From positions 1 through 56,809 of the forward strand of contig NZ_BIXY01000042.1 of NCBI RefSeq assembly GCF_008326305.1: DNA of 56,809 nt. Direction: 5' to 3'. The stretch is from Dictyobacter arantiisoli. GTDB lineage: Bacteria; Chloroflexota; Ktedonobacteria; Ktedonobacterales; Ktedonobacteraceae. Below the pieces are notes generated by a model. It saw only the letters and a program-made list of their open reading frames with translations, did no database searches and was not told where the DNA came from. The translations under genes were made by a program, and so were the position numbers. Below, in pieces: positions 17,273-25,545 of the stretch (positions within the stretch are counted from its first letter, which is position 1; each line of letters begins with the position of its first letter).

Positions 17273-17365
17273 CTATCCTCTCAGGCCAGTTTCAGTATAA
17301 CGCTTTATGCCCTACCTGTCGACACCTCTAGCCACATTGTGGCCTTCGGCGGTAGCCAGAAGCCC

Positions 17366-17510
17366 CGTAGCGGCCACCGTTCTACGGTGGAGTCGTACCG
17401 GAACCTCGCCCGAAGACGCCAGAGAGCGATGGAGGCGCAGGTAACGGGGTTGGGTCATAGCACGGTGCGCATTGGTCGTTTAATTCCCCCGTAGAACGAG
17501 GGCCGCTACG
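17366..17510. repeat. Inverted-repeat element sharing a 33-bp exact repeat with 55.3 kb
   Basis: 17366-17398 is identical over 33 bases to 55269-55301. A partly inverse copy (CCGTAGAAC...GGCCGCTACG, 17489-17510) lies about 90 bases away, so the unit can fold into a long stem. The rest of the 17273-17692 gap shows only a small hairpin near 17575-17595 (TATGCC..GGCATA). Confidence 0.7.
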
Positions 17511-17692
17511 TTGGCGCTGCGCGCTTTCCCGCATTACTGGGAATCGGTGTACGGTTCTTGTTCCTGAGAATTGTATGCCTTGTATAGGCATACAGGGGTA
17601 TTCGCATGAATGAAAAAGATGATAAAATTGTCTTGTTTGTAGCCTCATTGTAAGTAAGGATAATAAGAAAAAAGAGTAGGTTGGTGTAGATA

Positions 17693-18703
17693 GTGGATAC
17701 AATACAGGTTGCACGTCTCTGTGCTCTGGGTGGTTTAGGCGAGCCTACTGAGCAGCCTCAGGCGGTTAGTGGTGGTTTGTTGCATCGTATGTGGAAGATC
17801 ACAACATCCCGGGGACGCTTTGCGGTAAAAGAATTGCATGCAGAGATTATGCGTAAGCCGGGTATCCAGGATGCGTATCGTCTCTCCGAGCAGATTGCCG
17901 CCGCTCTGGCTGCTGAGGGTATTCCTGCCGTTGCGGCTCTGCCAGATAAGCAAGGGGATGTGCTATACTCTCTCGATCAGTTGTCGCTTCTGGTCTATCC
18001 ATGGGTGGATGGCGTGACATTGCCTGTATCCTCGATAGATCCAGAGCGTGCCCGTCAGATGGGTATCATTCTGGCCCGTATCCATGCGCTGCACCTTGAC
18101 ATTTCCTCCTTTGAACCATTGGAGTGGGGACATTTTAATGATGAGGATTGGGATGCATTGACCTTCCAGGCATCCGAGCTAGAGCTTCCCTGGACCTATC
18201 GCGTGCGTTCAGCTCTGCCTCATTTGTTGCAGTGGACCAGGAATTATGAGCAGGCAGGTCTGTCTCTGGGACAACGGGTGGTGGTGAGTCATCGGGATCT
18301 GGATCAAAAGAATGTGCTCTGGCAAGATGCCACAACTCCCTGGTTGATCGATTGGGAGGCCGCTGGCTTGATTAATCCAACCATGGAATTAATGAGTGTG
18401 GCGTTGTACTGGAGTGGCATTGTGGCTGGTACGCCGGATGAGACTGCTTTTTCGGCGGTGCTGGATGACTATGTGGAGGCGGGAGGAGTGATTGAGGATG
18501 CGGGTCAGGATGCTGTCTATGGTTTTATGGGCACCTGGCTGGGATGGCTGCTTTTTAATATGCGTCGCTCCCTCGGCGAGTCCGTGGTGAGCGTGGAAGA
18601 ACAAGAACTGGGTATTCGTGAGACATTGAGTACGCTGGCTATTTTACAGGCTTTAGAGACCCATGGCGCGACCTGGGCAGCTCTGGTGGATGCTCGACGC
18701 TAA
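17693..18703 (+). CDS. APH/choline-kinase-fold phosphotransferase
   Basis: 336 residues of the aminoglycoside phosphotransferase-like kinase superfamily. Seen: an N-lobe with GGLLHRMWKITTSRGRFAVKEL (AVKEL lysine), a hinge LSLLVYPWVDG, the catalytic loop VSHRDLDQKNVLW and the metal-binding IDWEAAG. The acceptor cannot be told; it need not be an aminoglycoside. The GTG start at 17693 follows a G/T-rich leader without a strong ribosome site. It precedes deoC by 70 bases and may be the first gene of the deoC-ALDH16-pepF run, in which case a sugar or nucleoside acceptor would fit, which is inference. Confidence 0.82.
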   Translation: MDTIQVARLCALGGLGEPTEQPQAVSGGLLHRMWKITTSRGRFAVKELHAEIMRKPGIQDAYRLSEQIAAALAAEGIPAVAALPDKQGDVLYSLDQLSLLVYPWVDGVTLPVSSIDPERARQMGIILARIHALHLDISSFEPLEWGHFNDEDWDALTFQASELELPWTYRVRSALPHLLQWTRNYEQAGLSLGQRVVVSHRDLDQKNVLWQDATTPWLIDWEAAGLINPTMELMSVALYWSGIVAGTPDETAFSAVLDDYVEAGGVIEDAGQDAVYGFMGTWLGWLLFNMRRSLGESVVSVEEQELGIRETLSTLAILQALETHGATWAALVDARR

Positions 18704-18772
18704 CCGCCAACTCTTTGCCAGAGATGCGTGCAACGATGCATCATCGATACCTCTTAAAGAGGATAAAGTTTC

Positions 18773-19777
18773 ATGACCACGATAACATCGCGTACCGCCT
18801 CGGATGATGGCACACAGCCGTCTGAGAACGCGGCCCTACCCCGCAATCCGGGTATGCCGCTCGATATGGGCTGGGTCAACCGCGTCCATAGCAATCGTAG
18901 TGCGATTGAGCGGCGTGCGGCCGCTCTGCCTGCTCGCCGAACGGTCAAAAAAGAATGGCAGGCGGCCTGGCTGTTGCGAGCGATTACCTGTATCGATCTG
19001 ACCACCCTGGCAGGCGATGATACGCCGGGCAATGTGCGCCGTCTCTGTGCCAAGGCACGTCAGCCTGTGCGCCAGGAGATCCTGGATGCTCTGGGCTTTG
19101 AGCAGCTCACGGTTGGCGCGGTCTGTGTCTATCATCAATTTGTCGCTACCTCGGTTGAGGCGTTACAGGGGACCTTGATTCCTGTGGCCGCTGTTTCGAC
19201 CGGCTTCCCGGCTGGCCTGAATGCGTTTGAGCAGAAGTTGCAAGAAATTACCGCCTCTGTCAAGGCAGGTGCCCGTGAGATCGATATCGTGATTTCGCGC
19301 CAGCATGTTCTGACCGGTAACTGGCAGGAGCTGTATGCGGAGGTGCAGGCCTATCGTGCGGCCTGTGGTGAGGCGCATCTGAAGACCATCCTGGCGACCC
19401 ATGAACTGGCGACGTTGCGCAATGTCGGGATGGCGAGTCTGGTCTGTATGATGGCCGGTGCCGATTTTATCAAGACTTCAACGGGCAAAGAGCCGGTGAA
19501 TGCGACCCTACCAGTAGGTCTGGTGATGGTGCGCGCAGTACGCGATTATTATGAGCAGACCGGCTACAAGGTTGGTTTTAAGCCCGCCGGTGGTATCCGT
19601 ACCGCCAAAGCGTCGTTGGATTGGTTGGCGTTGATCAAAGAGGAGTTGGGTAACGAGTGGCTGAATAATCATCTATTCCGCTTTGGTGCCAGCGGTCTGC
19701 TTTCAGATATCGAGCGCCAACTGGCTCACTTTGTGACGGGGCAGTATGCCGCCGCGTACGAAAATCCTTTGGTCTAG
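18773..19777 (+). CDS. deoC: Deoxyribose-phosphate aldolase
   Basis: Splits 2-deoxyribose 5-phosphate into acetaldehyde and glyceraldehyde 3-phosphate in deoxynucleoside breakdown. 334 residues, longer than the ~220-260 of many bacterial enzymes because of an N-terminal extension of about 60 residues; this resembles the longer eukaryote-like form. Seen: CIDLTTLAGDDTPGNVRRLC (substrate Asp), REIDIVISRQHV, LKTILATHEL (catalytic Lys) and ADFIKTSTGKEPVNATLP, with the Schiff-base lysine. AGAGGATAA lies ahead of the ATG. The next gene starts 15 bases past its stop, so the two are translationally close. Confidence 0.93.
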   Translation: MTTITSRTASDDGTQPSENAALPRNPGMPLDMGWVNRVHSNRSAIERRAAALPARRTVKKEWQAAWLLRAITCIDLTTLAGDDTPGNVRRLCAKARQPVRQEILDALGFEQLTVGAVCVYHQFVATSVEALQGTLIPVAAVSTGFPAGLNAFEQKLQEITASVKAGAREIDIVISRQHVLTGNWQELYAEVQAYRAACGEAHLKTILATHELATLRNVGMASLVCMMAGADFIKTSTGKEPVNATLPVGLVMVRAVRDYYEQTGYKVGFKPAGGIRTAKASLDWLALIKEELGNEWLNNHLFRFGASGLLSDIERQLAHFVTGQYAAAYENPLV

Positions 19778-19792
19778 TTGAGGAGCTGCAAG

Positions 19793-22219
19793 ATGAGTGT
19801 GATGGACATTTTTGAAACGATGGAGTATGGTCCGGCCCCGGAAGCGTCTTCGCTGGCCTTGAACTGGATTCAAGCGCGGCAGCCGTTCCAGTTATTTATC
19901 AACAATCAATGGGTCAAGCCGCTGCAAGAACAGTATTTTGAGAGCAGTAATCCTGCGACCAGCAAGGCTCTGACACAGATTGCCTCGGCCGATGCGGCTG
20001 ATGTGGATGCCGCTGTGGCGGCGGCGCGGCAGGCTTTTCCTTCCTGGAGTAAGACGCCAGGACATGGACGGGCGCGCTATATGTATGCGCTCGCCCGTCA
20101 CATTCAGAAGCATGCTCGCCTGCTGGCAGTGCTGGAGTCACTGGATAATGGCAAGACGATCCGCGAGACTCGCGATATCGATATTCCTCTGGTGGCGCGC
20201 CACTTTTACTATCATGCGGGCTGGGCGCAATTGATGGAGAGTGAACTGGCGGATTACCAACCTGTCGGCGTTGTGGGACAGATCATTCCCTGGAATTTCC
20301 CACTCCTGATGTTGGCCTGGAAGATTGCTCCCGCGCTTGCAATGGGCAATACTGTTGTCCTGAAGCCTGCCCGCTATACCTCTCTCTCGGCGCTCAAGTT
20401 CGCTGAAATTGTTCAGGAGGTGGGCCTGCCGGCTGGTGTGATCAATATCGTGACTGGCGAGGCGAGCAAGGCTGGAGACGCGCTGGTCAAGCATCCCGAT
20501 GTCAATAAGATCGCCTTTACCGGCTCGACGGATGTGGGTCGGAGCATTCGCCGTACAACTGCGGGCTCTGGTAAAAAGCTCTCGCTGGAACTGGGCGGCA
20601 AATCTCCCTTTATTGTTTTTGACGATGCCGATCTCGATAGTGTCGTTGAAGGCGTCGTCGATGCCATCTGGTTCAATCAAGGACAGGTCTGTTGTGCCGG
20701 TTCACGCCTGCTGGTCCAGGAGAATATCACTGATCGTTTGCTGAGCAAGCTACGTGCACGCATGGAGAATCTGCGCATCGGTGATCCTCTGGATAAGACG
20801 ATGGATATTGGCGCGCTGATCTCGCCAGCTCAGCGGGATGAGATCGCGCATCTGGTGGCTCAAGGGATAGCCGAGGGTGCTGAGGCGTGGCAACCGTCAT
20901 CCATCTGTCCTGCGAGTGGTTCATTCTTTCCGCCGACGCTTTTAACCAATGTTTCCCCGGCCTCCACGCTGGCGCAGATTGAAATCTTTGGCCCTGTGCT
21001 GGTCGCGATGACCTTTCGCACGCCCGCCGAAGCGATTGAGCTTGCCAACAATACCCGTTATGGCCTGGCTGCCAGTATCTGGAGCGATAACATCAATCTG
21101 GCACTCGATATCGCGCCAAAGGTCAAAGCTGGCAGTGTCTGGATAAACTGTACCAATCTCTTTGATGCCTCCTGTGGTTTCGGTGGCTATCGTGAGAGCG
21201 GCTATGGTCGTGAGGGCGGAAAAGAAGGGCTCTACGAGTATCTCAAACCTGCATGGCAATCTAACACTGCAAAGGCATCTCTGAAGGCTGACAACGCACA
21301 AGAAGAGGCGATGGACGTACAGGATGTTTCAATCCTTAATGAGATACAGGAGGCGACAACCGAAGCACTGCCTGCGATTGATCGGACCCCCAAGTTATTC
21401 ATTGACGGTAAGCAGGCACGTCCCGACTCGGGCTATAGCCTGACGATAACCTCTGTGGATGGTCGTGTGCTGGGGGAAGTTGGAGAAGGAAATCGGAAAG
21501 ATATCCGTAACGCGGTCGAGGCGGCGCATAAGGCCAGCGCCTGGGCCACGGGGAGCGCGCATAATCGTGCCCAGATCCTCTTTTATCTGGCTGAGAACCT
21601 GGCGGCCCGCGAAGTCGAGTTTGCGCACAGAATCGTCGCGCAGACAGGACGTAGCTACGCGGATGCGTTTCATGAAGTGCAGGTCAGCCTCTCGCGCCTC
21701 TTCAGCTATGCCGCCTGGACTGATAAGTACGAAGGAAGTGTGCATCGTCCGCCGCTGCGGGGTGTGACGCTGGCCCTCAAAGAAGCCATCGGCGTGATCG
21801 GCATTGCCTGTCCAGATGAATATCCATTGCTTGGCTTTCTCTCGCTGGTCGCGCCAGCTATCGCCATGGGAAATACCGTCGTGGTTCTGCCATCTCCTGG
21901 CGCACCTCTGAGCGCCACCGACTGCTATCAGCTCTTCGAGACCTCGGATATCCCGGCGGGCGTGATCAATATTGTCACTGGAGATCGGGAGAGCCTGAGT
22001 CAGATCCTGGCGGAGCATCATGATGTGAATGCTGTCTGGTACTTCGGCTCGGCGGCAGGCTCGAAGTCTATTGAACTGGCCTCAAGCAGCAACATGAAGC
22101 GCACCTGGGTCAACTATGGACACGCCCGCCACTGGTTGGATCGTGTGCAGGGCGAAGGGGAAGAATTCCTGCGCGAAGCCACGCAGGTCAAAAATATCTG
22201 GGTTCCATTTGGCGAATAG
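19793..22219 (+). CDS. ALDH16-type double aldehyde dehydrogenase
   Basis: 808 residues: a complete aldehyde dehydrogenase domain (about 25-490) fused to a shorter second ALDH-like domain (about 530-800). The first has IIPWNFPLLMLAWK, FTGSTDVGRSI, LELGGKSPFIVFDDAD and the catalytic cysteine near residue 299 in NQGQVCCAGSR. The second keeps the cofactor-side fold (VIGIACPDEYPLLGF, GVINIVTGD) but ends before a cysteine site and is probably structural. This matches the ALDH16 family, where a pseudo-domain completes the oligomer. Placed 15 bases after deoC, it could oxidise the acetaldehyde made by DeoC, which is inference. GAGGAG lies 7 bases ahead of the ATG at 19793. A degraded copy of 21907-22135 is at 25.7 kb. 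Confidence 0.9.
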   Translation: MSVMDIFETMEYGPAPEASSLALNWIQARQPFQLFINNQWVKPLQEQYFESSNPATSKALTQIASADAADVDAAVAAARQAFPSWSKTPGHGRARYMYALARHIQKHARLLAVLESLDNGKTIRETRDIDIPLVARHFYYHAGWAQLMESELADYQPVGVVGQIIPWNFPLLMLAWKIAPALAMGNTVVLKPARYTSLSALKFAEIVQEVGLPAGVINIVTGEASKAGDALVKHPDVNKIAFTGSTDVGRSIRRTTAGSGKKLSLELGGKSPFIVFDDADLDSVVEGVVDAIWFNQGQVCCAGSRLLVQENITDRLLSKLRARMENLRIGDPLDKTMDIGALISPAQRDEIAHLVAQGIAEGAEAWQPSSICPASGSFFPPTLLTNVSPASTLAQIEIFGPVLVAMTFRTPAEAIELANNTRYGLAASIWSDNINLALDIAPKVKAGSVWINCTNLFDASCGFGGYRESGYGREGGKEGLYEYLKPAWQSNTAKASLKADNAQEEAMDVQDVSILNEIQEATTEALPAIDRTPKLFIDGKQARPDSGYSLTITSVDGRVLGEVGEGNRKDIRNAVEAAHKASAWATGSAHNRAQILFYLAENLAAREVEFAHRIVAQTGRSYADAFHEVQVSLSRLFSYAAWTDKYEGSVHRPPLRGVTLALKEAIGVIGIACPDEYPLLGFLSLVAPAIAMGNTVVVLPSPGAPLSATDCYQLFETSDIPAGVINIVTGDRESLSQILAEHHDVNAVWYFGSAAGSKSIELASSSNMKRTWVNYGHARHWLDRVQGEGEEFLREATQVKNIWVPFGE

Positions 22220-22333
22220 CCCTGACCATCCTGATCAAACGAGCCAGCAAACGTGAAACATTGTCCTCAATCTTGAGAAAGGGGAAAGCGTTCGTAGCCT
22301 TTCCCATCCTTATTGAAAAGAAAGGTTTCCTGT

Positions 22334-24046
22334 ATGTTCACATCACTTCCCCAGACGAGCGAAGCGTTTGAACGTTTAAGCTGGGCAGAGATTGAACCCT
22401 GGTACCGGGAGTTACTGGAGAGTCCTCTTGCATCGGAAACGCTCCAGCCCTGGATGGTCCAATGGTCGGATTTGAGCGCACTCGTCAATGAGACGATGAT
22501 GCGCCTGGATATCGCCTGCACAACGAACACGGCGGACGAGGAGCGTCCCCGGCGCAAGCAGCGCTTCATGGAAGAAGTCTCTACTCCACAGCAGGCGCTG
22601 GATCAGCAGATCAAAGAGCGTCTGCTGGCCAGCCGACTGGAGCCGGAGGGGTTTGCGCTTCCGCTGCGTAATCTACGCGCGGAGGCGGCGCTTTACCGCG
22701 AAGAGAATCTGCCACTGTTGAATGAAGACAAGGCTCTGGATGACGAATACTACCAGATTGGCGGGGCACAAATGATCACGTGGGACGGGGAAGAGATACC
22801 AAAAACCACCGTGGAAAATGTCCTGTTTCATCCTGATCGCACACAACGAGAACGAGCCTGGCGTGCTATTGCGGAGCGTGAAGCTGAAGATCGCGAAAAG
22901 CTCGATGCACTCTGGATGAAAAAGATACATTTGCGCCAGCAGATTGCGCGCAACGCCGGTTATGAGAACTACCGCGATTATCGCTGGCGACAATTGCTGC
23001 GCTTTGATTATACCCCGGATGATTGCAAGGCATTCCACAGGGCTGTTGAGCAGGTTATCGTGCCAGCAGCCAGCCATCTCTACGAGAAACGCCGGAAGCT
23101 GCTCGGTGTGGAGAAATTGCGCCCCTGGGATATGCAGGTCGATCCACGGGCGCGCGAGGCACCGCGCCATATCTCTGATGTCGCTGGATTGCTGCGGCAG
23201 TGCATCCCTGTTTTTCAGCGGATCGATCCCCAACTGAGAAGCTACTTTGAGACCATGCTCCAGGAGCAGCTTTTCGATCTGGAGGAGCGCCCAAACAAAG
23301 CGGACGATGGCTACAATCTGCCGCTAGAGGTCAGGCGCCGTCCTTTCATTTTTGGGCACGTGAATTCGATTACCGACGTTGTGCCGTTGATCTTTCACGA
23401 AATGGGGCATGCCTTCCACGTCTTTGAGACCATCCCTCTGCCTTACATTCACCAGCGAAAAGAGGAGGCCATACCACTAGAGTTTGGCGAGGTTGCATCA
23501 ACCAGTATGGAATTTATTGGGGCCATGCATCTTCACCAGGCCGGCCTTTGTACAGAACAGGAGGCGGCCCGCCTGCGCATCCAGCACCTGGAGAATATGC
23601 TGACAAGCTACTTGCCAATCATTGTTATCGGCGATGCCTTCCAGCACTGGGTTTACGATCACCCCAAACAGGGAATGGATCCAGAGCAGTGCCGGCAGAA
23701 GTGGGCAGAACTCTCGCAACGCTATCAACCAGCAATCGACTGGAGCGGCCTGGAGAGAGAATGTGGAAGTCGTTGGCAGGGGGTGCTGCACTACTATTGC
23801 CTTCCGTTCTACTTCATCGAATACGCCTTTGCCGCGTTAGGCGCTTTGCAGATCTGGGACAACTATCTCCACGATCCTCAGACAGCGATCCGCCAGTATC
23901 GTTTCGCGCTCTCTCTGGGTGCGACAAGAACGGTACCTGAACTCTATGAGGCGGCTGGAGCAAGCTTTGCCTTTGACACGGGTATGCTTGAGTATGTGGT
24001 GCAGTTGATCTCCCGGACTGTAGAAGAGTTAGAGGCGCAAGTGTAA
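22334..24046 (+). CDS. pepF: M3-family oligoendopeptidase (PepF-like)
   Basis: Cytosolic zinc peptidase that trims short peptides. About 570 residues. The zinc site is seen as FHEMGHAFHVFE near residue 355, with the third ligand expected in EFGEVASTSMEF about 30 residues on. The N-terminal half is helical (GFALPLRNLRAEAALYREEN), and the C-terminal part contains HYYCLPFYFIEYAFAALGALQ, typical for the family. The ATG at 22334 has GAAAGG ahead of it; an in-frame TTG at 22313 is less likely. It lies 114 bases after the ALDH16 gene on the same strand. Confidence 0.9.
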   Translation: MFTSLPQTSEAFERLSWAEIEPWYRELLESPLASETLQPWMVQWSDLSALVNETMMRLDIACTTNTADEERPRRKQRFMEEVSTPQQALDQQIKERLLASRLEPEGFALPLRNLRAEAALYREENLPLLNEDKALDDEYYQIGGAQMITWDGEEIPKTTVENVLFHPDRTQRERAWRAIAEREAEDREKLDALWMKKIHLRQQIARNAGYENYRDYRWRQLLRFDYTPDDCKAFHRAVEQVIVPAASHLYEKRRKLLGVEKLRPWDMQVDPRAREAPRHISDVAGLLRQCIPVFQRIDPQLRSYFETMLQEQLFDLEERPNKADDGYNLPLEVRRRPFIFGHVNSITDVVPLIFHEMGHAFHVFETIPLPYIHQRKEEAIPLEFGEVASTSMEFIGAMHLHQAGLCTEQEAARLRIQHLENMLTSYLPIIVIGDAFQHWVYDHPKQGMDPEQCRQKWAELSQRYQPAIDWSGLERECGSRWQGVLHYYCLPFYFIEYAFAALGALQIWDNYLHDPQTAIRQYRFALSLGATRTVPELYEAAGASFAFDTGMLEYVVQLISRTVEELEAQV

Positions 24047-24179
24047 CGAAACGCCTGCGTCCCACTCCAGTATGGAAACTTTGAGATGAAATTGCTGCGC
24101 ATTTTGCCCTTTTCTGTTTGGTAGGCGGTTTTTACAGGAAACGAGCCAGAAAGCCCTGTCCATTCATGGCAGGGATGAA

Positions 24180-24475
24180 TGGCTCTTCCTGATTGACAAC
24201 CATTAAAACATTTTGTATACTCTCCTGTATGAAATGAAGCCATTGCAAAAAGATTCGTCTGAAGACGATGAGGCACGATACCCACCTCACGGTTGGTTGG
24301 GCTTCATGCACCACAAGAACAAGTGGTTGGTACCGAGGGGCACTCGGAAACCTGCAAACCTCGGTTTGCGCAACGCTTCTGGACATGTGGACCGCTACCT
24401 TTCAGTTGTGAGACTGATGGGCAAGTCTCATGGATGAAGGAAGAATCCCTGTGCATTTATGCCAGGGAGTGTCAA
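24180..24475 (+). mobile_element. IS200/IS605-type (tnpB) deletion derivative, possible solo omega RNA
   Basis: The right part (about 24400-24475) ends GAAGAATCCCTGTGC..GCCAGGGAGTGTCAA, the familiar right-end hairpin and terminus of tnpB-carrying IS200/IS605 elements; this stretch is also where TnpB's guide-scaffold RNA is encoded. The left part carries a near-perfect promoter followed by CTCCTGTATGAAATG, which looks like a tnpB leader and start. No tnpB body lies between; only about 150 bases with short hairpins (for example CGAGGGG..and AAACCTCGGTTT). The simplest reading is an internal deletion that joined the tnpB promoter to the right-end RNA region. Boundaries are approximate, and the guide would come from sequence beyond 24475. 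Confidence 0.5.
24193..24221 (+). promoter_or_regulatory. Near-consensus promoter inside the tnpB remnant
   Basis: TTGACA at 24193-24198, exactly 17 bases, then TATACT at 24216-24221. This is the best-matching promoter seen in the window, and no full gene follows it. Confidence 0.7.
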
Positions 24476-24600
24476 CAGGTGCAACCCTTAACCTGGGATC
24501 CGGGGCTGCCGCCCCTGCACCCCGGTTTCTCCACCACACACTTAAAAGGGCGCAAGTGAGCAACAAGATCTCGATGGTACTGGGTGTCCGACACATGCTA
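24476..24600. repeat. Chimeric scraps of R1 and R2 repeats
   Basis: AACCCTTAACCTGGG, as in R2 copies a and b, runs into CACACACTTAAAAGGGCGCAA, as in the right half of R1 elements, and then into GCAACAAGATC..GGTACTGGG, the R1 outer flank. It appears to be a recombinant or degraded fragment sitting directly against the IS200/IS605-type end. Confidence 0.6.
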
Positions 24601-24647
24601 AAAAGTGAAACTGGCGCGTGAACGCCTACCTGCTTGCCTGCGAGCAG

Positions 24648-24670
24648 CGGCCTCCTCATGGGAGAGGCCG
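24648..24670 (-). terminator. Short hairpin at the end of the MOSC gene
   Basis: A 7-bp stem, CGGCCTC with GAGGCCG (24648-24654 and 24664-24670), directly at the stop of the minus-strand MOSC gene. It is GC-rich with no T run; a weak terminator candidate. Confidence 0.4.
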
Positions 24671-25292
24671 TCAAAGGCTGTCTTCTCGCGCATCCTCTTC
24701 AAGAAACACTTCATCGCCACAATAGATAAAGTGTTTAGCTGCGCTGGCTTCTAGTTGGCGCGCATAAAAGCCGCGCCGCCCGTGGGAGAGAAATTGCAGC
24801 GTCTGTTTGATATCTGCACTCGCCGGAACCTCTTCCCGATGCAAGGCAAAGGTACTGAATTCCAGGCAAGGCTCGGCCACACTCAGTTCTGAAAGATAGA
24901 GCAACTGCTGCGTCTGAGCATTTTTGATAATCAGATGGGAGCCGAGCGCGGCTAATTGATAGGTCTGATCCGTCTCAATCAAAATATTCTCGCCCGCCAC
25001 ACCATCGTAGATATGATCCCCATACTCATGGCGCATCGTGGCATAGTGGGCCGTAAAATTGAGCGAGATATCATTGCCCTTGCCATGATTATGGGTTGTG
25101 GGATGGAGCGCATTGTGAACGTCAACAAAGGTTGTATTATCCTCAGCAACACCCTAGAACACCAGTAGGAGTAAGAAGCAATCTGGGCACGATCTCAAGC
25201 GCACCGGGATCGTAATAGCGATGTGGTTTCTCTCCGCGCTTGATCCCAAAGCGCTGGATTTGCAATTGTTTGATTTTTCCAATCAATTTCAT
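24671..25292 (-). pseudogene. MOSC-domain protein, frameshifted
   Basis: Two frames together give one MOSC-like protein of about 206 residues. The first starts at the ATG at 25292 (MKLIGKIKQLQIQRFGIKRG) and reads to LLLTPTGVLG before a stop at 25143-25145. The second continues VAEDNTTFVDVHNALHP, FTAHYATMRHEYG, DGVAGENILIE and HGRRGFYARQLE to 24671. The join lies at about 25146-25156, where one extra base (a T in GGGTGTT) breaks the frame. MOSC proteins bind molybdenum-cofactor sulfur or handle related cargo; the usual conserved cysteine may be that of AEPCLEF. The MRHEYG start alone (121 residues) would lack the first third of the domain. It could be a true pseudogene or a one-base sequence error. 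Confidence 0.8.
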
Positions 25293-25324
25293 GTCTTATC
25301 ACCATCCATTTATTTCTTTATTGC

Positions 25325-25535
25325 CGCCTTTGGCGGGTAGAGGGAAGAGCGAGAACGTTCCGCACCCCGGCAGGAGCGCAAGCTCCTGCGCCTTTGTAGC
25401 GTGTGGTGGTGAAAAAGTTCGAAGCACTTTTTCACCACCACACGCTACAAAGATGTTTGAGCACCATAAGTGCGAAAAATCATGCCCAGTGACCGTGATG
25501 ACCATGGGGATTTGGCACATTCTTAAAGAGTATAC
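25325..25535 (-). repeat. R1 long-hairpin repeat, copy 1 (reverse), fused to an R2 scrap
   Basis: The hairpin core is 25393-25451: 59 bp, 26-bp arms and a 7-base loop. The flank GATGTTTGAGCACC..GTGCGAAAA..CATG on the right is the inverse of the left flank of the other R1 copies. The left side holds CGGCAGGAGCGC and CGCCTTTGGCGGG, which are R2-like. Confidence 0.85.
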
Positions 25536-25545
25536 TGCATCTTTG

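Noticed and set aside
24213-24437. 74-residue protein after the strong promoter
   Set aside because: The sequence lies in the IS200/IS605-type end and RNA region, has no ribosome site and looks like a remnant rather than a gene.
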